From Frankia sp. AgKG'84/4 (GTDB lineage: Bacteria; Actinomycetota; Actinomycetes; Frankiales; Frankiaceae), in assembly GCF_023242965.2 (NCBI RefSeq), contig NZ_JALKFU020000002.1, forward strand, positions 1 to 46,648: a stretch of 46,648 nt of DNA, given 5' to 3'. This document shows, piece by piece, positions 39,183-46,648 of this stretch. The notes under the pieces are model-generated. The model searched no databases and was not told the origin of the DNA. It was given only the letters and a program-made list of their open reading frames with translations. Both the position numbers and the translations under genes were made by a program. Positions within the stretch are counted from its first letter, which is position 1. Each line of letters opens with the position of its first letter.

Positions 39183-39917
39183 TCAGTGGGACTCATCCGT
39201 CAGAATCGCCTGGTAGGCGTTGCGCAGCGCCGGGCCCGGATCGACCCCCAGCTCCTCTTTCAGCAGCTGGCAGCCCTGCTGGTAGGTGGCGAACGCCTCG
39301 GCCTGCCGATCGGACCGGTACAGCGCCACCATGAACTGCGCACGGAACGACTCCCGCAGTGGATGTGCGCTGACCAGCCCGGCCAGTTCGGCGGTGAGCA
39401 GCTCGTGCCGCCCGAGTTCGAGATCCGCGGCGATGCGGTTCTCCAGTGTTTCCATCCGGGCCATCTCGATCCGGGGTCGTTCGTTCTCCGCCAGCGGTTC
39501 GCTCACCCAGGTGAGCGTCGGACCGTGCCACAGGTGCAGCGCGGCTCGCAGAAGCTCGGCCGCCCGCTCGGGATCATGCGCCCGCAGCGCGTCCCGGCCG
39601 GCGCGGGAGAGTTTCTCGAACTCGCGTAGGTCGAACCGCGCCGCACCGATTCGCATCAGGTAACCGCTGCCCTGGCGGGTGATGGTCGTGCCCGCGCCCA
39701 GATTTTTGCGCAGGCGCGACGCGTAGGTGTAGATCTGGGCCTGATAGGTGGTTGGTACTCGACCGGCCCAGAGCAGCTCCCCGAGTCGCGTGTCGGGAAC
39801 TGCCCACTCGCCAGCGAGTAACAGGGCCGCCAGCATCGTTCTTTGTTTGATCCCTTTGAGCGGAAGTTCGGTGTTGTCAACCCATAGTCCAACGGGGCCG
39901 AGGACGCGGAACTCCAA
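39183..39917 (-). CDS. SARP-family transcriptional activator
   Basis: The product has about 244 residues. An OmpR-like winged-helix domain at the N-terminus (LEFRVLGPVGLWVDNTELPLKG, then MLAALLLAGEW, ASRLRKNLGAG and a wing ending YLMRIGAARFDLREFE) is followed by the bacterial transcriptional activation domain (about 95-240; LWHGPTLTWVSEPLAE, HPLRESFRAQFMVALYRSDRQ, AFATYQQGCQLLKEELGVDPG). It contains no ATPase, so it is a small pathway-specific SARP. TTG 39917 is the likely start because GGGAGG lies five bases upstream and the protein then begins at the conserved first strand; an ATG at 39977 is the alternative. It probably activates the halogenase and the mbtH-NRPS operon through the 11-bp repeats upstream of both. 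Confidence 0.9.
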   Translation of the reverse strand: MEFRVLGPVGLWVDNTELPLKGIKQRTMLAALLLAGEWAVPDTRLGELLWAGRVPTTYQAQIYTYASRLRKNLGAGTTITRQGSGYLMRIGAARFDLREFEKLSRAGRDALRAHDPERAAELLRAALHLWHGPTLTWVSEPLAENERPRIEMARMETLENRIAADLELGRHELLTAELAGLVSAHPLRESFRAQFMVALYRSDRQAEAFATYQQGCQLLKEELGVDPGPALRNAYQAILTDESH

Positions 39918-40278
39918 CGTTGCCTCCCACCTCGAGTCCGACCAGCATCTGATGTCTGGAAAGCTCGACCACGGCAACGTCTGAATGGGGCAGAGAACGG
40001 TCTGGTCGCCGCAGGAAGGCGGTGGCCTGCCTGCGCCTGAAACCTTTTCGACTGCACTGGGTGCGACGGTCGAATGTCGGGTGTCAGGCTGCCCGGCCCG
40101 GACGATGACGCAGCATGGTCATATCCTCGCAGGGCGGATCGTTTCCGATCAACTGGTGCTTCCCGAAGTCGCGGGGAAAGCGGCGACCTACGGGAAACCG
40201 AACGCCATGCGGGCCGGCCGTCAAAGGGGAGCCTACTTACTCGGTCAACAGTTCTGCTGGCTGGTTGGCCGAAGATGC
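39918..40278. other. Intergenic region without recognised genes
   Basis: This 361-base stretch lies between the SARP gene start and the hairpin after cassette copy 2. It must hold the SARP promoter. An imperfect symmetric element, CCAGCATCTGATGTCTGG (39942-39959), is the only notable feature. No coding frame looks real. Confidence 0.5.
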
Positions 40279-40299
40279 GGGTGGCCGTGTGGGCCACCC
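40279..40299 (-). terminator. Hairpin after cassette copy 2
   Basis: GGGTGGC (40279-40285) and GCCACCC (40293-40299) form a perfect 7-bp stem with a 7-base loop, 46 bases past the coiled-coil gene's stop in its reading direction. Confidence 0.5.
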
Positions 40300-40344
40300 G
40301 GGTCTACACGGTGCCGCCGCCGCTGGTCGGCCGGCGGCCAGCGG

Positions 40345-40614
40345 TTATTCCACCTCCTTCAGGAGCCGCTCGAGCATCTGTATCCGGGTCTGCATCTCCG
40401 CCACCCGCCCGCCCAGCTCGGCGAGGTGGCGTTCGACGGACTCCTGGACGAGCAGGGACTTGTCCGCGATCCGGCGGTATTCGCTTTCGCGAGCAAGCAC
40501 GATCTTCGCCCGCCGGGTCGACGCGAACTGCCAGATCGACACGACGATCACGATGGCGATCAGCGAGAAGATCCCGATGGTCCCGATGATTTCCTGCCAG
40601 TCGGTGGTGCTCAT
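40345..40614 (-). CDS. Small membrane-anchored coiled-coil protein (copy 2)
   Basis: The 89-residue product is the paralogue of the one at 36537-36806. DWQEIIGTIGIFSLIAIVIV begins a single transmembrane helix (about 8-29), and the tail SVERHLAELGGRVAEMQTRIQMLERLLKEV has coiled-coil spacing. Conserved between copies are the DWQEIIGTIG start, SIWQ-x-A-x-TRRAK after the helix, and AEL-GGR-x-AEM in the tail. Divergence is mostly in the membrane helix and surface positions. It overlaps the upstream regulator gene by four bases (ATGA). Function unknown; see copy 1. Confidence 0.8.
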   Translation of the reverse strand: MSTTDWQEIIGTIGIFSLIAIVIVVSIWQFASTRRAKIVLARESEYRRIADKSLLVQESVERHLAELGGRVAEMQTRIQMLERLLKEVE

Positions 40615-40943
40615 TCTTCTTCCCTCTTCTCTGGTGGGCTGAGTGTGCGGGCCGCGACTACGATGATCTCTGGCGTCAGATGGAGGTCGAGCGGCACGAC
40701 CTCGTAGAACTTCATTGCCTTGCCATCCTCGGACAGTTCCAGCTGCGCGGTTACCAGCCCGGCCGCCTCGAGCTTGCGCAGGTGAACCTGTAGCAACGCA
40801 CGGCTGATACCCAGCTCTCGGGCGAGCTGGCTGACGTAGTTGCGCCCGGTGACCAAGGCCGCGAGGACCCGCAGTCGGTGCGGGTTGGCCAGCGTCGCCA
40901 GTACCTGCACCAGCTCGTCTCCGGCGAGGTCCGAAGCCGTCAC
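40611..40943 (-). CDS. ArsR-like winged-helix regulator (copy 2)
   Basis: The 110-residue product is the twin of the one at 36803-37135. DELVQVLATLANPHRLRVLAAL and NYVSQLARELGISRALLQVHLRKLEAAGLV form the winged helix; the wing reads SEDGKAMKFYEV. GTG 40943 is chosen over the GTG at 40961 because AGGA lies seven bases upstream and it aligns with the ATG of copy 1. The upstream palindrome is perfect here. It is divergent from the ABC transporter operon at 41202 and could control it. Because both operators are so alike, the two regulators may cross-regulate. Confidence 0.87.
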   Translation of the reverse strand: MTASDLAGDELVQVLATLANPHRLRVLAALVTGRNYVSQLARELGISRALLQVHLRKLEAAGLVTAQLELSEDGKAMKFYEVVPLDLHLTPEIIVVAARTLSPPEKREEE

Positions 40944-40962
40944 GGTGAGATCCTGAAGCACA

Positions 40963-40980
40963 TGCTAAGAAATATTAGCA
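40963..40980. promoter_or_regulatory. Perfect palindrome, probable operator of ArsR-like copy 2
   Basis: TGCTAAGAAATATTAGCA has perfect TGCTAA/TTAGCA arms around a six-base centre, 20 bases before the GTG at 40943. The same element, slightly degenerate, stands at the same distance from copy 1. Confidence 0.7.
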
Positions 40981-41102
40981 GATGATGAGTCGACTGGGCA
41001 CCCCCTCCGCGGTTGCTGGAGGAACCGTTCGACCGGAGCGCGAGGACCCCCGTTGCCACGAGCCATGAGGAGTACTACCTCAGGCGTATGTGGCGCTGTG
41101 GA

Positions 41103-41120
41103 GGCCGATAAAGATCGGCC
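41103..41120. promoter_or_regulatory. Inverted repeat upstream of the ABC transporter genes
   Basis: GGCCGAT (41103-41109) and ATCGGCC (41114-41120) pair perfectly around AAAG, about 80 bases before the ABC gene. It could be an operator or an attenuator-like hairpin. There is no T tract. Confidence 0.35.
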
Positions 41121-41201
41121 TTGAGGATGTCGGCAGGGGCCTCGAAGATCCCTAACGTGATGGTTGTCCGAGAGCGACGACCACACGGGAGCCGGGATCA
41201 C

Positions 41202-42188
41202 ATGATCGAGGCAAGGGGCCTGGAGAAGCGGTACGGCGACAAGGTCGCCGTACACGACCTCAGTTTCACGGTGCGGCCGGGGGCGGTGACCGGGTTCCTC
41301 GGTCCCAACGGCGCCGGCAAGTCCACCACGATGCGGATGATCCTCGGCCTGGACCGGCCGACCCGCGGCGAGGTGCTTGTCAACGGCCGCCGCTACCGCG
41401 ACTCGGCGGCGCCGATGCACGAGGTCGGGGTGATGCTCGAAGCCAAGGCGGTGCACACCGGCCGGTCCGCGGCCAAGCACCTGCTCGCCCTCGCCCAGAC
41501 CCACGGCATCTCCCGGCGCCGGGTCACCGAGGTGATCGACATGGTCGGGCTGACCGACGTCGCCCGCAAGCGTGCCGGTGGCTTCTCCCTCGGCATGGGG
41601 CAGCGGCTCGGCATCGCCTCCGCGCTGCTCGGCGACCCGGCGACGCTGATCCTCGACGAGCCGGTGAACGGCCTGGACCCGGAGGGCATCCGCTGGATCC
41701 GCGGCCTGCTGCGCGATCTCGCCGCCGAGGGACGCACGGTGTTCCTCTCCTCGCACCTGATGAGCGAGATGGCGCAGACGGCGACGAACCTGGTGGTCGT
41801 CGGGCGCGGCCGGCTCATCGCCGAGACGACCGTCGACGAGGTCATCGCGAGCGCCTCGCCGGCCGCGATCCACGTGCGCACCCCGCAGAGCGCGGCGCTG
41901 CGCGACGTACTGGCCGGTCCCGGCGTCACCGTAACCTCGACCGCCGCCGACACCCTCGACGTCACCGGCGCCACCAGCGTGCAGATCGGCGAGGCGGCGC
42001 GCGCCGCCGGCCTGGCCCTGTACGAGCTCACGCCGAGGCAGGTCTCGCTGGAGGACGCCTTCATGGACCTCACCCGCGACGCGGTCGAGTACGGCACCAC
42101 CGGCACGTACGCCACCAGCTCCAGCAGCACAGACAACGAGAAGACTTTTGCCCTGGCGGGCATCGCGGGATCGGAGACCCGGGCATGA
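41202..42188 (+). CDS. ABC transporter ATP-binding protein
   Basis: The 328-residue product is a DrrA-like ATPase. Walker A GPNGAGKST is at about 34-42, the signature is FSLGMGQRLGIA, Walker B is LILDEPVNGLDPEG, and the H-loop is LSSHLMSE. A 100-residue C-terminal extension is typical of export ATPases. ATG 41202 (MIEARGLEKRYG) is the normal family start; the frame stays open further upstream without a better start. Its stop overlaps the permease start by four bases. Such ATPase-permease pairs in actinomycetes are often followed by a sensor kinase and response regulator; here only half a kinase follows. Exported substrate unknown. Confidence 0.92.
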   Translation: MIEARGLEKRYGDKVAVHDLSFTVRPGAVTGFLGPNGAGKSTTMRMILGLDRPTRGEVLVNGRRYRDSAAPMHEVGVMLEAKAVHTGRSAAKHLLALAQTHGISRRRVTEVIDMVGLTDVARKRAGGFSLGMGQRLGIASALLGDPATLILDEPVNGLDPEGIRWIRGLLRDLAAEGRTVFLSSHLMSEMAQTATNLVVVGRGRLIAETTVDEVIASASPAAIHVRTPQSAALRDVLAGPGVTVTSTAADTLDVTGATSVQIGEAARAAGLALYELTPRQVSLEDAFMDLTRDAVEYGTTGTYATSSSSTDNEKTFALAGIAGSETRA

Positions 42189-43096
42189 GCACGCAGACGA
42201 CGCAGATGTTCGGCGCCACCTCGACCGCTGCCGGGCCGACGGCGGCGGCGACGGCGACGGCGACGGCGGGACGCTCGGCGGGCGGGCCCCGGCCCGCGAG
42301 CCACGGGCACCGGCCGGCGATGCGGGTCACCCAGCTGCGGGTCCTGCGCTCCGAGTGGACCAAGCTGACCTCGCTGCGCTCCACGGTGTGGACGATGGCC
42401 GCGGCACTGGGCGCGACGGTGCTGCTGGGCTTCGTCCTCTCCCGGGTAACGGCCAACGACTGGCCGCACTACACCGCCGAGGACATGCGCACCTTCGACG
42501 CCACCGCGACCAGCCTGAGCGGGATGTACCTGGCGCAGCTGGCCATCGGGGTGCTCGGTGTCCTGGTGATCTCCGGCGAGTACGCCACCGGGATGATCCG
42601 CGCCTCCCTCGGCGTGGTCCCGCGCCGTCTGCCGGTGCTCTGGGCGAAGGTCGCGGTCTTCGCGGTCGCGAGCTTCGGGCTGATGGTGGTGGCCAACCTG
42701 ATCGCGTTCACCCTGGGCCAGGCACAGCTGTCCTCCCGGCACATCGACGTGGCGCTGTCCGACCCGGGCGTGCTGCGGGCGGTGCTGGGCACAGCGTTCT
42801 TCGTGACGGGGATCGGGGTGCTCGGCCTCACGCTCGGCGCCCTGCTGCGCAACACGCCGGCGGCGATCGCCACGCTGTTCGGGGTGCTGCTGGTGCTCCC
42901 GCAGATCGTCGGCGCGCTGCCGCCGCGGCTGGCCCGGATCGGCGACTACCTGCCCTCGGCGTCCGGGGACGCACTGCTGCAGGTCGTGCGTTCGCCCAGC
43001 GTGCCGACCCCGACGCACGGGCTGCTCGTGCTGCTCGCCTACCTGGTCGCCACCCTCGCCGCCGCGGCGGTCCTGCTGGTCCGGCGGGACGCCTGA
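42185..43096 (+). CDS. ABC-2 type transporter permease
   Basis: The 303-residue product has a low-complexity Ala/Thr/Gly N-terminus (about 1-45, from GCG/ACG codon repeats). Six hydrophobic helices follow the LRSEWTKLTSLRSTVWTM entry motif typical of ABC-2 permeases of this type. ISGEYATGMIRASL after the second helix is also a family hallmark. It ends in a helix followed by VRRDA. It starts within the ATPase stop (ATGA) and so forms one transporter with it. The next gene's start lies 48 bases further on. Confidence 0.9.
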   Translation: MSTQTTQMFGATSTAAGPTAAATATATAGRSAGGPRPASHGHRPAMRVTQLRVLRSEWTKLTSLRSTVWTMAAALGATVLLGFVLSRVTANDWPHYTAEDMRTFDATATSLSGMYLAQLAIGVLGVLVISGEYATGMIRASLGVVPRRLPVLWAKVAVFAVASFGLMVVANLIAFTLGQAQLSSRHIDVALSDPGVLRAVLGTAFFVTGIGVLGLTLGALLRNTPAAIATLFGVLLVLPQIVGALPPRLARIGDYLPSASGDALLQVVRSPSVPTPTHGLLVLLAYLVATLAAAAVLLVRRDA

Positions 43097-43144
43097 CCCG
43101 AACCCACCGGCATGGTCTCGATTCCCACCGCGCGGGAGGTCACG

Positions 43145-45597
<2,453 letters not shown>

Positions 45598-45601
<4 letters not shown>

Positions 45602-46648
45602 CAGTGGATCAGACGGCGCCGGCCAGGTCCGCCGCCAGCGACCTGGCCAGCGTGGTCGAGGTCGCCCAGCTGGGCGTGGACGGGCACGCGCTGGTGCGCT
45701 CGTTCGCGGCGAACCCCGCCTTCCGTGCGGCCGAATGGGAGGAGCTGACCACCGAGAACAACCCGTACCGGCGCCCCGTCCGCCCGGACGACCTGCGCTG
45801 GCTGAACTACGGCGCGCCGCTGCGGGGTGAGCAGGCGCTGAAGCTGTCCGGCCTGCTCGGGCACCGGATGCTGCGCAACATCTACGACGCGGACCTGCTC
45901 TACCTGCCGGCGGAACGCAACGACGCCGCCGAGCACGACATCGACGATTTCTACGGCCCGGCGAACCGGCTGCGCGCCGCGCTCGCCCAGCCGGTGCTCG
46001 AACGCCACCTGTTCTCCCACCTGGCCGAGGACCGCCCCGCCCCGCCCGGCGGCCGGGCCGGCGAGGGAGCGTTTCGTGCGCTGGTGGGGGAGGTGGTCGG
46101 CTACTGGGAGGCGCGCCGCGACCATCCGGGTGACGCGTTCGCGGTGCTGCGCGGCACCCGCGACCGCCGCGAGGCGACGACGTTCGCGCTGCTGCAGCTC
46201 TCGGCGTATTTGCCGGCGGCCCGCACGGCGACGGCCCGCGCCGCCCTCGGCGAGTTCGACCGGGCCCATCCGGGCGCCCGCACGCTCCTGCTCGACGACT
46301 ACCGGCGCTGGGCGAGCGCCAGCGACGACTGGGCGGCGCTGCTCGCCGCGGCGGGGCTCACCACGACCGTCGGCGCCTACTGGCAGCTCTACCTGAACAC
46401 CGCGCTGGCCCGCGGCAATCACCTGCACCAGCTCTCCCGCGCGCCGCGGCGCCGCGGCGAGCTGCTCGGCGCCTACGTGCACCAGCGCCTCGACGACGCG
46501 CTCACCGCCGGGGCCTGGGCGGACGCGGTCGAGAACGCTCTGGGCGAGCGCCCGGCCCTGTTCGCCGCCGTGCCGCCGGTGACCCCGGCCGTTCTGACGG
46601 GCCTGGTCGGCGCGCTGCTGCGCCCGCTGGTCGCGGCCTGGGGGGAGC
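45598..46648 (+). CDS. Unrecognised protein coupled to the adenylation-carrier gene (3' truncated by window edge)
   Basis: GTG 45598 overlaps the previous stop (GTGA) and has AGAGGAG five bases upstream, so it is translationally coupled. The 350 visible residues are rich in Ala, Leu and Arg and mostly helical. They include TENNPYRRPVRPDDLRWLNY, RNIYDADLLYLPAERNDAAE, FALLQLSAYLPAARTATARA and YWQLYLNTALARGNHLHQLS followed by RAPRRRGELLGAYVHQRLDD. The last part faintly recalls the helix pairs of heme-oxygenase-like iron-containing redox enzymes, which often act on carrier-bound or free amino acids, but the metal ligands are not convincing, so I do not assign the family. No signal peptide or membrane segment is seen. 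Confidence 0.7.

Larger units (their letters stand above)
40345..40980 (-). repeat. Duplicated regulator cassette, copy 2
   Basis: This is the 636-bp partner of 36537-37172, in the same orientation and with no net length change from the end of the coiled-coil gene to the operator. See copy 1. Confidence 0.8.

Noticed and set aside
37157-39196. Long minus-strand frame opposite the halogenase
   Set aside because: The halogenase on the plus strand has all catalytic motifs. The antisense translation has no family features and would cross the operator and the SARP terminator.
42235-42275. GCG/ACG trinucleotide run at the permease start
   Set aside because: It is simple codon repetition that encodes an Ala/Thr tail. 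It is not a CRISPR or a regulatory repeat.

Overview
The window is high-GC DNA with actinomycete hallmarks: GTG and TTG starts, very long ORFs on both strands, MbtH, SARP and MMPL genes, and hybrid PKS/NRPS genes. I infer a filamentous actinobacterium of the Frankia, Streptomyces or Micromonospora kind. The genus cannot be fixed from the sequence alone. No rRNA, tRNA, CRISPR array, insertion sequence or origin was seen.

Left part (1-10.75 kb): the 3' end of groEL; a VOC/TetR divergent pair; a nitroreductase/MarR divergent pair; two secreted proteins built from the same roughly 95-residue cysteine module; a MarR-controlled SnoaL-dehydrogenase operon; an EamA permease; and a second VOC protein. 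Between these lie gene remnants: an anti-sigma-factor tail, and the 3' halves of a divergent EamA/MarR pair joined at one point.

Central part (10.78-36.4 kb, all minus strand): a biosynthetic operon reading MMPL exporter, MbtH, a four-module NRPS, an SbnB-type diaminopropionate enzyme remnant, a C-A-T-C NRPS, a ChlB3-like KAS III acyltransferase and a 6-methylsalicylate-synthase-like iterative PKS. The expected logic is that the PKS makes an aromatic acyl unit, the KAS III protein transfers it, and the NRPSs add amino acids. The line looks damaged. Adenylation domain 3 has lost nearly all its core motifs. Adenylation domain 4 is cut off after its first core motifs and runs directly into the truncated sbnB-like gene. 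No thioesterase is present.

Control region (36.5-41.1 kb): a flavin-dependent tryptophan halogenase of the 5/6-halogenase group, a SARP activator, and two copies of an ArsR-like regulator plus membrane coiled-coil protein cassette that flank them. The two copies are 3,808 bp apart, have no net length difference, and share a palindromic operator. A three-times-repeated element with 11-bp period lies upstream of both the MbtH-NRPS operon and the halogenase, and is a good candidate SARP operator.

Right part (41.2-46.65 kb): an ABC exporter pair followed by a chimeric gene. The membrane and phospho-acceptor half of a NarL-type sensor kinase is joined in frame, at a shared L-G-V-L-R-A-G-G stretch, to an adenylation domain without its N-terminus and a carrier domain. 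It is translationally coupled to an unrecognised protein that runs off the window. The several fused or truncated genes suggest repeated deletions, or mis-joined contigs in a draft assembly; this needs checking before any function is claimed.
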